Assembly (NCBI GenBank): GCA_905235615.1
Contig: CAJOMB010000005.1
Coordinates: forward strand, 1-28,954
Length of the DNA stretch: 28,954 nt
Source of the DNA: an uncultured Bacteroidales bacterium
GTDB lineage: Bacteria > Bacteroidota > Bacteroidia > Bacteroidales > UBA932
Reading direction: 5' to 3'
The notes below the pieces were generated by a model. It saw nothing but the letters and a program-made list of their open reading frames with translations, was not told where the DNA came from and did no database searches. Shown in pieces: positions 1-6,092 of this stretch; positions within the stretch are counted from its first letter, which is position 1; the number at the start of each line of letters is the position of its first letter. The position numbers and the translations under genes are program-made.

Positions 1-1
1 G

Positions 2-928
2 GACATCTGCTTCGTGACCACGGCCAAGACCGATGAAGACCGGGCGGAGCTGGCCAAGGGGGAAGATTACCTCATTCGGAAGTTCCGGGGCTATGTGCTG
101 CGGGGCATCAAGTTCCCGTACTGCTTCATGGACAATCTCCTGATTCTTCATGAGGATAAGACCTTCCTTCACATGGTCACCGACTGGATTGCCCTGTATT
201 GGGGCACGGAGCTCCGCATGACGATGAACGCCAAGTGGCAGGTCGGAAGCATTGCCGGCAAGTGCCCTGAGAAAGGGCCTTCCCGTTATTCTGACGGCTT
301 CACCATTGTCGGGTACCGGATATTCAAGGATGGCCATATTAGAGCGAGCAAGATGGTAAAAGAAGACATCAAGCGGAAGATCCGGAAGGGCCTCAAGATG
401 GGGCTAACCTATGACCAGATCCGGGGGGCCATTTCATCCCAGCTGGGCACCATGGTTCACGCAGATTCTATCAACTTCATAAACACATATCACATGGAAA
501 AGAGAGAACGTTTGGGCGCAAAAATCAACAAGCGCAAAAGTCAATGCCCATTTGACATTTCCCACGCTCAGCAGCGGCGTTTTGAAAGCCTCCTGTTCGA
601 CCCGGAAAAGGAATCCAATGAAGAGGACTTCCTGATGGAACTGAGGGAATACAAGGTCATTGATTCCATCAAGGAGTTCAATGATGACGGTTCCCCGAAG
701 AAATGCCTTGCCATCCTGTTCGAATGGAAGGGGAAGGAATTCTCCTACCAGAATGAGAAAGGGAAAGACGTGCTTGTTGAGCCCGGCCAGGTCTATTATG
801 CCTATACCGGCTCCAAGGTCCTGATTGAACAGACTGAGACGGAGTTTAATGAGGAAGACCTGCCGGCGGACACGGTCATCCAGGTGGCCGTAAACCAACG
901 CAAGAAAAAGTTTTACAAATTCACGTAG
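2..928 (+). CDS. Reverse transcriptase, DGR/prophage type, C-terminal part (5' end outside window)
   Basis: The reading frame is open to the first base, so this is the 3' part of a longer gene. Near residue 40 there is a palm motif 5 region, CFMDNLLIL, where most reverse transcriptases have YxDD. It is followed by MNAKWQVGSI and then FTIVGYRIF, which match the 'NWQVFPV...GIDFVGYRFF' block typical of DGR reverse transcriptases. A basic thumb region follows (KRKIRKGLKMGLTYDQIRG, then VHADSINF). After about residue 180 comes a C-terminal extension of about 125 residues that I do not recognise. In a DGR the enzyme copies a template repeat with errors at adenines and rewrites a variable repeat in a target gene, usually for receptor binding. 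The second catalytic Asp is Asn here, so activity is uncertain. The template repeat is not in view. Confidence 0.75.
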   Translation, partial: DICFVTTAKTDEDRAELAKGEDYLIRKFRGYVLRGIKFPYCFMDNLLILHEDKTFLHMVTDWIALYWGTELRMTMNAKWQVGSIAGKCPEKGPSRYSDGFTIVGYRIFKDGHIRASKMVKEDIKRKIRKGLKMGLTYDQIRGAISSQLGTMVHADSINFINTYHMEKRERLGAKINKRKSQCPFDISHAQQRRFESLLFDPEKESNEEDFLMELREYKVIDSIKEFNDDGSPKKCLAILFEWKGKEFSYQNEKGKDVLVEPGQVYYAYTGSKVLIEQTETEFNEEDLPADTVIQVAVNQRKKKFYKFT

Positions 929-931
929 AAT

Positions 932-1336
932 ATGAAGAAAGTCTATTTGAACCCGCAGCGCCCCACTCATTACGATGGGGCGCATTTTATTGTGTATCTC
1001 AATGCCCGCCCGGCCCAGTACCAGGCGGATGAGGACTCTGAACCCGTGGACGGTGTGGAATACACCGGGACCATGGAGGATGGCGGCACCCTCATCGAGT
1101 GTGATGAATGGAACCGCGATAAGCTGATCGACGGCATTATCCGGACCAAGTATCTCCAGACCGAAGAGGACGCCATCAAAACTCACCAGATTCAGCTGCT
1201 CCAGGCGAAAGCCGGGCTGGAGGAAGGAGTACTTTCCGAAGAAAAGCAGGCTGAGTATATGCAGGAATGGGCCGACTTCCAGGCCTTCCGTCAGGAGGCT
1301 ATCGCCCTTGTGAACTCCTGGGATAACTGGGAATAA
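932..1336 (+). CDS. Small prophage protein of unknown function
   Basis: A 134-residue acidic protein that starts 3 nt after the RT stop, so it is probably co-transcribed with it. There is no signal peptide or membrane segment. The N-terminal half is predicted beta-rich, while the C-terminal half (from about residue 75) looks helical and ends EAIALVNSWDNWE. Its size, acidity and place between an RT and an endolysin resemble tail-fibre assembly or chaperone proteins of phages, but I see no diagnostic motif, so the function is left open. Confidence 0.6.
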   Translation: MKKVYLNPQRPTHYDGAHFIVYLNARPAQYQADEDSEPVDGVEYTGTMEDGGTLIECDEWNRDKLIDGIIRTKYLQTEEDAIKTHQIQLLQAKAGLEEGVLSEEKQAEYMQEWADFQAFRQEAIALVNSWDNWE

Positions 1337-1354
1337 CCGCCAAATGTGTTGTTT

Positions 1355-1897
1355 ATGAAGCACGACATCGCGCCCCTTGTGGCATTCATCAAATCCTGGG
1401 AGGGCGGATACGCCAATGTCCCGGGCGATAAGGGCGGCCCCACCAACCAAGGAATCACCCTTGCAACTTTCCAGTCTGTGTATGGCCAGGAAAAAACCGT
1501 AGAAGACTTAAAACGCTTGACGGATCAACAGTGGGAATACATATTCCGCACGAGGTTCTGGGACCGCTGGAAGGCAGACCAGATTAATGACACCAGTGTT
1601 GCGTTCTTTCTGGTCGGCTGGGTTTGGGGGTCCGGCATCTGGGGCATCAAGAATCCGCAGAAAGTGCTTGGCGTCCCCGTTGACGGGGTTGTCGGCCCCA
1701 AGACCATTGCGGCCATCAACGCCCGCAACGGCCGGGAACTTTTTGATGCCTTGAAAGCAGAGAAAAGAGCCTATCTGGAAAGGATTTGTGTCAGCACCCC
1801 CACTAACAGGAAGTTCCTGAAAGGATGGCTCAGAAGGCTCGACTCTGTGAACTACGGGGCCTTGACACTGAATACCGGAAGGGTCATAACCTTCTGA
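1355..1897 (+). CDS. Phage endolysin, glycoside hydrolase family 108 (N-acetylmuramidase)
   Basis: A 180-residue lysozyme-like protein that would cut the glycan strand of peptidoglycan at the end of the lytic cycle. The N-terminal GH108 domain shows the family's EGG signature (WEGGY, catalytic Glu near residue 16) and DKGGPTNQGIT. The C-terminal part (PVDGVVGPKTIAAIN, about residues 110-125) matches the predicted peptidoglycan-binding domain PF09374. No signal peptide is present, as expected for a holin-dependent endolysin, but no holin is visible in the window. GTG at 1346 would add three residues; ATG at 1355 gives the usual N-terminus. It lies 18 nt after the preceding small gene. Confidence 0.88.
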   Translation: MKHDIAPLVAFIKSWEGGYANVPGDKGGPTNQGITLATFQSVYGQEKTVEDLKRLTDQQWEYIFRTRFWDRWKADQINDTSVAFFLVGWVWGSGIWGIKNPQKVLGVPVDGVVGPKTIAAINARNGRELFDALKAEKRAYLERICVSTPTNRKFLKGWLRRLDSVNYGALTLNTGRVITF

Positions 1898-2095
1898 TGT
1901 ACCTTCGCCCTTCCGGGGTGGGCATGAAAAAAGCCCCCGGATATGTAAAAAGAGTCTCACCTACAATTTACACAAGTGGCATCACGCCAGCACCGAGGGC
2001 TAAGGGTCCCTTTGCTGAGCGTGATGCCATCGTATATGTAGGTGAGACATGACAAAGGTACGAAATAATTTGAAAACGTTTATCTCTTTTGCCTT
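1898..2095. other. Non-coding gap between endolysin and TS-like gene
   Basis: A gap of about 200 nt. It holds a G/C-rich inverted repeat close to the endolysin stop (about 1913-1940, CCGGGG and GCCCCCGG around an A-run), which could be a weak terminator, and the large hairpin at 1954-2048. I find no plausible ORF; the frame running through it from inside the endolysin gene is a shadow. Confidence 0.6.
1954..2048. repeat. 95-nt long imperfect hairpin (inverted repeat)
   Basis: The outer arms GTCTCACCTACA (1954-1965) and TGTAGGTGAGAC (2037-2048) are perfect complements. Inside, TGGCATCACGC (1977-1987) pairs with GCGTGATGCCA (2019-2029), and CAGCA (1988-1992) with TGCTG (2013-2017), with an asymmetric internal loop of 11 and 7 nt between the outer and inner stems. 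It is too large and looped for a simple terminator and has no U-run. It could be a structured RNA, a cruciform recognised by a phage protein, or a processed terminator. Confidence 0.75.
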
Positions 2096-2734
2096 ATGAA
2101 TAAGTATTATCAAATGATGGAAAAGATCCTGCATGAAGGGAAGATGCAGGAAAACAAGAAAGGAGCCATCAAATACCTCCTTGACCAACAGCTTTCCCTT
2201 ACCCCGGCTGATCTTCTGGACATCTTTGAAGGCCATCCAATCGCCCGGAAGAAACTCAAGAATGAGCTTGCCCTATTCATGCAAGGGGAGCGGAATGTTG
2301 AGAAATATCGGGAGGTGGGCATCCAGTGGTGGGATTACTGTGGGTCTATCCTCGTGAATAGTTACCCGACCTATTTTGAGAAGCTGCCGCCTCTGGTGGC
2401 CAAGATTAACAGAGAGAAGAGGAACAGCAAGAACTATGTTCTGTTCCTGGGGGCTACCGGGGTTGAAAGCAATCAGGCCCCCTGCCTGAGCCTGATCCAG
2501 TTCCAGATTGATGAAGGGCAACTGGTCCTATCCGCATATCAGCGGTCATCTGATGCGAACCTGGGGCTGCCGGCAGACATCTACCACCTCTATCTGATTG
2601 CCAAACAGATTGACTTGCCCCTTAAGACAATCACCCTGACACTGGGGAACGTCCACATCTACCAAACCAACTTGGAACGGACCAAGGCCCTCCTGGCCGG
2701 GGAAGAGGATGTGAAGTTTGAGCTGAATGTGTAA
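2096..2734 (+). CDS. Thymidylate synthase / dCMP hydroxymethylase-family protein, short phage form
   Basis: 212 residues; cellular ThyA is about 264. Visible family blocks are NELALFMQGERNV (ThyA HELLWFLQGDTN, with the catalytic Glu), APCLSLIQF (catalytic Cys), AYQRSSDANLGLPADIY (ThyA YQRSCDVFLGLPFNIAS) and GNVHIYQTNLERT (ThyA GDTHLYSNHMDQT). The Cys, the QRS Arg, the following Asp, and the His and Tyr of HIY are kept. The residue matching E. coli Asn177 is Asp (PADI instead of PFNI). Known: in T4 dCMP hydroxymethylase this position is Asp, and the N177D change turns E. coli ThyA toward dCMP. The Arg pair of the phosphate site (DSRR) reads NSKN, and His147 is Leu. Inferred: a dCMP-directed methylase or hydroxymethylase, or a divergent non-canonical homologue. 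It is the last phage gene before the edge. Confidence 0.7.
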   Translation: MNKYYQMMEKILHEGKMQENKKGAIKYLLDQQLSLTPADLLDIFEGHPIARKKLKNELALFMQGERNVEKYREVGIQWWDYCGSILVNSYPTYFEKLPPLVAKINREKRNSKNYVLFLGATGVESNQAPCLSLIQFQIDEGQLVLSAYQRSSDANLGLPADIYHLYLIAKQIDLPLKTITLTLGNVHIYQTNLERTKALLAGEEDVKFELNV

Positions 2735-2740
2735 GACCTT

Positions 2741-2785
2741 CAAAGGGTGTTCAAATGCCGGTTAAAGACATGAGAACACCCTTTG
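2741..2785 (+). terminator. Candidate terminator hairpin after the TS-like gene
   Basis: Arms CAAAGGGTGTTC (2741-2752) and GAACACCCTTTG (2774-2785) are perfect 12-bp complements around a 21-nt loop, starting 6 nt after the stop codon. No U-run follows, so it may act as an RNA 3' stabiliser rather than a classic intrinsic terminator. Confidence 0.5.
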
Positions 2786-2800
2786 TGTGTGGGAAACATT

Positions 2801-2866
2801 TGGCACGTTTCGTTTTTGGGAGGCCGTGGCACGTTTCGTTTTAGGAATGGGCACGATTCGTTTGCG
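2801..2866. repeat. Three ~22-nt direct repeats at the prophage/host junction
   Basis: The core GGCACGTTTCGTTTT occurs at 2802 and 2828, and a variant GGCACGATTCGTTTG at 2850, so the spacing is 26 and 22 nt. The third copy ends within a few bases of where permease-coding sequence begins. Their number, spacing and terminal place resemble MuA-binding sites at a Mu end or the multiple terminal repeats of IS21-family elements. The exact end base is not resolved, because the CA that usually ends such elements is not found immediately after the third copy. Confidence 0.7.
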
Positions 2867-3719
2867 TGATTATAGATGACAAAGACATTCTCTACCGGGT
2901 ATTCCACATGGACAAGGACGCCTTTGATATGCTGGGCTTTGAAATTCAGGCCGATTACAATGCTCCGGTGAACAATACCGCCTGGTTCGGGGAATCGGCC
3001 TTTGCCACCACCGGATTCACCGAGGAGATGAGATTGAGACGCTGCGCCAGCGGATGGGGAACTGCGAGAACATGGGCGGGGTCATGGCCGATTTCCCCGT
3101 GTCGCTCAGCAATATGGGCACAAAAGAGGACATGATTGTTCTTGTTGGAAATATGCGGGTGACATACCCATATACTTACGGTATCCTGATGGAAATCAAC
3201 GGCAATCATGAGGAGGCTCGGAAGCAGATTAGGGAGACCTATGAAGCCTGGAAAAAGGACAATATGGTCTATTACGAACTGGCCGACGGCTTTCTGACGG
3301 AGTTCTATGAAACGGCGCTGAGGCCGGCGCGGAACAACATGCGTCTGATGGAAATGTTCATGCTGCTGGCATTGTTGCTAGCGCTCCTGGACCTTCTGGC
3401 CATGAGTACGTATTATGCCGATGAAAAGAGCCACGACATTGCTGTCCGGAAGGTCTTCGGTGGCACGGTGGACACGGAGGCGTGGCGCTCGATCCGTGAC
3501 TATATGATACTCGTCGGCATCGCCTGCATCATCGGCATTCCGGCAGCCGTTTATGCGGCCCGGGAATACCTGAAAGACTTTATTGACCGGCTGGAGGGCT
3601 ATGGGTGGATATTCGTGTTGGCGGTACTGCTCTCTGGCCTTATTGCCTTTGTCTCCGTCATCTGGCAGGTGCTCAAGGCCGCCCGCACCAATCCCGCAAC
3701 GGAACTCAAAAAGGAATAA
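2866..3719 (+). pseudogene. ABC transporter permease (FtsX/MacB type), 5'-truncated and frameshifted
   Basis: The C-terminal part of a Bacteroidales FtsX-like permease. The first frame (2866 to about 3027) encodes part of the periplasmic domain (YRVFHMDKDAFDMLGFEI). The second frame continues from about 3030 as EIETLRQRMGN and runs to the stop at 3719. A one-base frame change lies near 3025-3032. The second frame holds the membrane helices of the FtsX domain (about 3350-3410, 3500-3560, 3605-3680), with the usual DIAVRKVFGG loop and the tail ARTNPATELKKE. Everything upstream, including the first helix and about half of the protein, is missing at the repeat block. No partner ATPase is near. 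It overlaps the 3' end of the minus-strand HD gene by 14 nt. Confidence 0.85.
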
Positions 3720-4368
3720 TATCACGTTTCGCTTCGCAGCGCTTGGAGGGACACTCTTCATCGAAGATTGTTTCAAACAGGCGGTGCAGATGCGCCTCGT
3801 CCTTGATGATTTCCCGCAGCCGGGCCAGCGGCGCTTCATTGGGAGAGCCCGGAATCAGCAGATGCAGGTAGCCGCCCTCTGCATATTTTTCATGCAGATG
3901 TTCCAGGGTGCGCTGCCACTGGCCTTCCTTGTCCAGCTCCGGATAGTGTGACAAACCGTATTGAACCGTTCTGCGGATAATGGTTTCCGGGACAATCATG
4001 CGGTCGGCTTCGGCCACCAGGGCACCGTAGATACTCCGCGGAGGCGTCGTGGCGGAGGCGCGGTGGTCTTCCGCCGCCTGGGCGATGGTCTCCACCTGCT
4101 CCGGCGTGAACCATCGGCACAGCTCGGCATCGGCCCGGATGATGCGCCCGCTTTCCAGGTGATGCGTCTTCCTTTCCACGGCCAGGCCCAGGTCATGGCA
4201 GGCCGCCGCCGTCAGGAGCATTTCTTCATTGATGTCATACGACTTCCCCATGGACAGCGCCCGGTCGATGACCGCCAGCGCATGATCTTCCCGGTGGGCC
4301 TTGTCAAAGGCCGCATACTTGGGAATGACTTCCGTGTAAATGTAGTTATGCAGGCTTTCTCTTATCAT
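3706..4368 (-). CDS. HD-domain phosphohydrolase
   Basis: About 220 residues. Metal-binding HD superfamily signatures are present: a first His in KAHREDHALAV, the HD pair in TAAACHDLGL, and a downstream EDHRAS. Proteins of this shape hydrolyse phosphate esters of nucleotides or related compounds, but the substrate cannot be read from sequence. The frame is open upstream to a TTG at 4413. I prefer ATG at 4368, because a promoter box (TATCTTTA on the minus strand, 4393-4400) would otherwise sit inside the gene, and the domain starts just after. It is transcribed convergently into the broken permease, overlapping its end by 14 nt. Confidence 0.8.
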   Translation of the reverse strand: MIRESLHNYIYTEVIPKYAAFDKAHREDHALAVIDRALSMGKSYDINEEMLLTAAACHDLGLAVERKTHHLESGRIIRADAELCRWFTPEQVETIAQAAEDHRASATTPPRSIYGALVAEADRMIVPETIIRRTVQYGLSHYPELDKEGQWQRTLEHLHEKYAEGGYLHLLIPGSPNEAPLARLREIIKDEAHLHRLFETIFDEECPSKRCEAKRDIIPF

Positions 4369-4392
4369 CTGCCGGTGAAAGAATTCATCTTG

Positions 4393-4400
4393 TAAAGATA
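4393..4400 (-). promoter_or_regulatory. -7 box of the HD gene promoter
   Basis: TATCTTTA on the minus strand, one base off the Bacteroidetes TAnnTTTG consensus, 24 nt before the chosen ATG. It is divergent from the GNAT promoter about 40 nt away. Confidence 0.5.
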
Positions 4401-4440
4401 CACATTTTTCCAAAAATTTTTTTACCAGCGAAAAAAAGTG

Positions 4441-4448
4441 TAATTTTG
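4441..4448 (+). promoter_or_regulatory. -7 box of the GNAT gene promoter
   Basis: TAATTTTG, a full match to TAnnTTTG, ending 7 nt before the ATG at 4456. Transcription would begin at or next to the start codon, implying a leaderless mRNA. The -33 region is a T-run rather than a clear TTTG. Confidence 0.6.
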
Positions 4449-4455
4449 GCTCTTG

Positions 4456-5034
4456 ATGAATGATCAGGTAATCATAGAGACGGAGAGACTGAGGTTCCGG
4501 CCTTGGGCCGATGCGGACGCCCCCGTTCTCTTCCGCTATGCGTCAGACCCGGATGTGGGCATCCGGGCCGGATGGGCTCCCCACCAGAGTGTGGGGGAGA
4601 GCCTCCGCATTATCCGGGACGTGTTCTCCAACGGGCGCACCTGGGCGCTGGAACTCAAGGAAAGCGGAGAGCCCGTCGGCTGCATGAGCTATTATGTCCA
4701 GAGGGACAGCAACATTTCCATCGGCCGGAAAGACGCGGAACTGGGCTATTGGATTGCCAAGCCGTACTGGAACCAGGGTTTGTGTACGGAAGCGCTGCAA
4801 GCCATGTGCGACTGGTGTTTTTCCCGCAAAGGCTTCCATACGCTCTGGTGCGATTTCTTTGTGGACAACCTCGCCTCCGGCCGCGTGATGGAGAAATGCG
4901 GCTTCAAGGACACGGGGAAAGTCAACTGGTGCAATCACCTGTACCGCGGAGATGAGCGGCCGGTCAAAATCATGAAACTGCATGCGTCCATGTTTGCCGG
5001 GATCCGGGACATTTTCGTATCTTTGCGCCCATGA
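4456..5034 (+). CDS. GNAT-family N-acetyltransferase (RimJ/RimL-like)
   Basis: 192 residues. It begins with IIETERLRFRPWADADAP, the standard start of RimJ/RimL-type acetyltransferases, and continues with the acetyl-CoA-binding strand and loop ELGYWIAKPYWNQGLCTEAL (about residues 95-115) and NLASGRVMEKCGFKDTG (about 140-155). It would transfer acetyl from acetyl-CoA to an amine on a protein terminus or a small molecule; the substrate is unknown. The TTG at 4453 in the same frame is ignored in favour of ATG at 4456. The last codons contain the promoter of the next gene and overlap its start by 4 nt (ATGA). Confidence 0.88.
   Translation: MNDQVIIETERLRFRPWADADAPVLFRYASDPDVGIRAGWAPHQSVGESLRIIRDVFSNGRTWALELKESGEPVGCMSYYVQRDSNISIGRKDAELGYWIAKPYWNQGLCTEALQAMCDWCFSRKGFHTLWCDFFVDNLASGRVMEKCGFKDTGKVNWCNHLYRGDERPVKIMKLHASMFAGIRDIFVSLRP
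5018..5025 (+). promoter_or_regulatory. -7 box inside the GNAT gene end, driving the lipoprotein gene
   Basis: TATCTTTG with TTTG 21 nt upstream (4993-4996), a complete Bacteroidetes promoter, lies within the coding end of the acetyltransferase gene. Only 5 nt separate the box from the next ATG (5031). Confidence 0.7.
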
Positions 5035-5414
5035 ACGAGAAGCTTTTGAAATATGCCATAGCCGCAGTGGCTGTATCGGCCCTGCTTTCCTGCTCCAAAG
5101 TGGTGAATAACTGGGTGTACGTGAAGGCCGATGTCTCCGGCTTCCCTTCGGAGGCGGACAGCCTGATGGGGGTGGTCATGGCGGGGAACCTGGAAAAGGC
5201 CGCCTACGATGCCCTGGGGGAAACGCCCTATGAACTGGTGTATGACCGTGCCTCCACCCTGGAATCCATGAAGAAAGCCGCCGACGCCTATTACGAGGAA
5301 GTAAAGGATACGGTGACCTTCGAATACACGCTCACGCTGAACAAAATCCTTTCCACTGTGTCGTCGGACGGCAAAAAGGTGAAGGAAGCCCTGAACACCT
5401 ATATTTTCAATTAG
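5031..5414 (+). CDS. Small predicted lipoprotein, unknown function
   Basis: 127 residues with a type II signal peptide: KLLKYAIAAVAVSALLSC, lipobox LLSC with the lipidated Cys at residue 21. The mature part is about 105 residues, rich in Asp and Glu and probably alpha-helical, with no motif I recognise. It should sit in the periplasm or outer membrane. Although its ATG overlaps the acetyltransferase stop, it has its own promoter box 5 nt upstream and so need not be an operon partner. Confidence 0.75.
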   Translation: MNEKLLKYAIAAVAVSALLSCSKVVNNWVYVKADVSGFPSEADSLMGVVMAGNLEKAAYDALGETPYELVYDRASTLESMKKAADAYYEEVKDTVTFEYTLTLNKILSTVSSDGKKVKEALNTYIFN

Positions 5415-5439
5415 GGATTATTTTTTCCGGCTTTTTCCG

Positions 5440-5447
5440 TATCTTTG
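5440..5447 (+). promoter_or_regulatory. -7 box of the NusG-like gene
   Basis: TATCTTTG, ending 6 nt before the ATG at 5454. The -33 position is only AT-rich. The short spacing again implies a leaderless or near-leaderless transcript. Confidence 0.65.
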
Positions 5448-5453
5448 CAACCT

Positions 5454-6092
5454 ATGCAAGCAGAAAGTCTTCCGGAGAGGAACTGGTACGCCATAAAAGT
5501 CTTCTTCAACAAGGTTTTCCGAATGGAGGATATCCTTTCGGACAAGGACCTTGAGACCTATCTGCCCGTGCAGAAAATCCAGTTGAAGGGGAGGGAGCAC
5601 ATGCTGGCCGCCCGGAGACTGGCTCAGGTGGACGATTATCACCGGAGAGATGCCCGCTACATTCAGGAAGGCCCCGTCATCTACGAGCGCCGCCCTCTTG
5701 TGACCTCCCTCATTTTTGTAAAAGCCTCCTCCGAGGAGATTCTGCAGGTGTCCATCAGTCTCAGGGACGAGCAGATCATGGGCCGCTCGCTGGGCTTTGT
5801 GTACAAGACGGCCGATTGGAAGGAATTCGCCTCCATCCCCCAGAAGCAGATGGAATCCTTCCGCCTGGTGGTGGAATCCGGCCAGAGCGGGCTGGATTTC
5901 TATTCGGCCGATGCCTTCGAACTCAAGGAGGGAGACAAGGTAAAAGTGCTGGAAGGCCCTCTCGCCGGGGCCGAAGGCTATATCAAACGAATCAAGAAGA
6001 ACCGCCGCCTGCTTGTGTGCATAGAAGGGGTGATCGCAGTGGCTACATCCTACATCCCGGAAAAGTATTTGGAAAGAATTGGTACAGAATAG
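5454..6092 (+). CDS. UpxY-like NusG-family transcription antiterminator
   Basis: 212 residues. The N-terminal NGN domain starts NWYAIKVFFNK, as in the Bacteroides UpxY regulators, and contains RRPLVTSLIFVKAS. The C-terminal KOW domain is at about residues 155-190 (EGDKVKVLEGPLAGAEGYI). These paralogues bind RNA polymerase and let it read through 5' leaders of capsule or surface-polysaccharide operons. Unusually, it is followed directly by uvrA (start 1 nt after its stop) rather than by a polysaccharide operon, although glycosyltransferase genes begin 2.9 kb downstream. The frame opens at a TTG (5445) inside the promoter box; ATG at 5454 is the real start. Confidence 0.85.
   Translation: MQAESLPERNWYAIKVFFNKVFRMEDILSDKDLETYLPVQKIQLKGREHMLAARRLAQVDDYHRRDARYIQEGPVIYERRPLVTSLIFVKASSEEILQVSISLRDEQIMGRSLGFVYKTADWKEFASIPQKQMESFRLVVESGQSGLDFYSADAFELKEGDKVKVLEGPLAGAEGYIKRIKKNRRLLVCIEGVIAVATSYIPEKYLERIGTE

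Larger units (their letters stand above)
1..2866. mobile_element. Right end of a prophage, probably Mu-like and DGR-bearing
   Basis: Seen: an RT of DGR type, a small phage-style gene, a GH108 endolysin and a thymidylate-synthase-like gene, all on the plus strand, then three direct repeats of about 22 nt at 2801-2866. The very next codons belong to an ABC permease that has lost its 5' part. There is no integrase and no tRNA at this edge. Known: Mu-type phages insert almost anywhere and carry several transposase-binding repeats of about 22 bp at each end, and DGR-carrying transposable phages are known in Bacteroides (the hankyphage group). Inferred: this is the right end of such a phage. The left end, transposase and DGR template repeat would lie before the window. 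An alternative is a site-specific prophage beside an unrelated repeat array. Confidence 0.5.

Noticed and set aside
434..1450. Long minus-strand open frame opposite the RT, small phage gene and endolysin start
   Set aside because: It is antisense to three genes with clear or plausible coding content, and its translation shows no domain and only hydrophobic mirror-frame composition.
1825..2052. 75-codon ORF covering the end of the endolysin and the hairpin
   Set aside because: It overlaps the endolysin gene in another frame and its second half is the palindrome itself; no start signal.
2801..2866. An IS21-family insertion sequence end
   Set aside because: Multiple terminal repeats fit, but no istA/istB genes lie within the nearest 2.8 kb, which is phage-like; kept only as an alternative.
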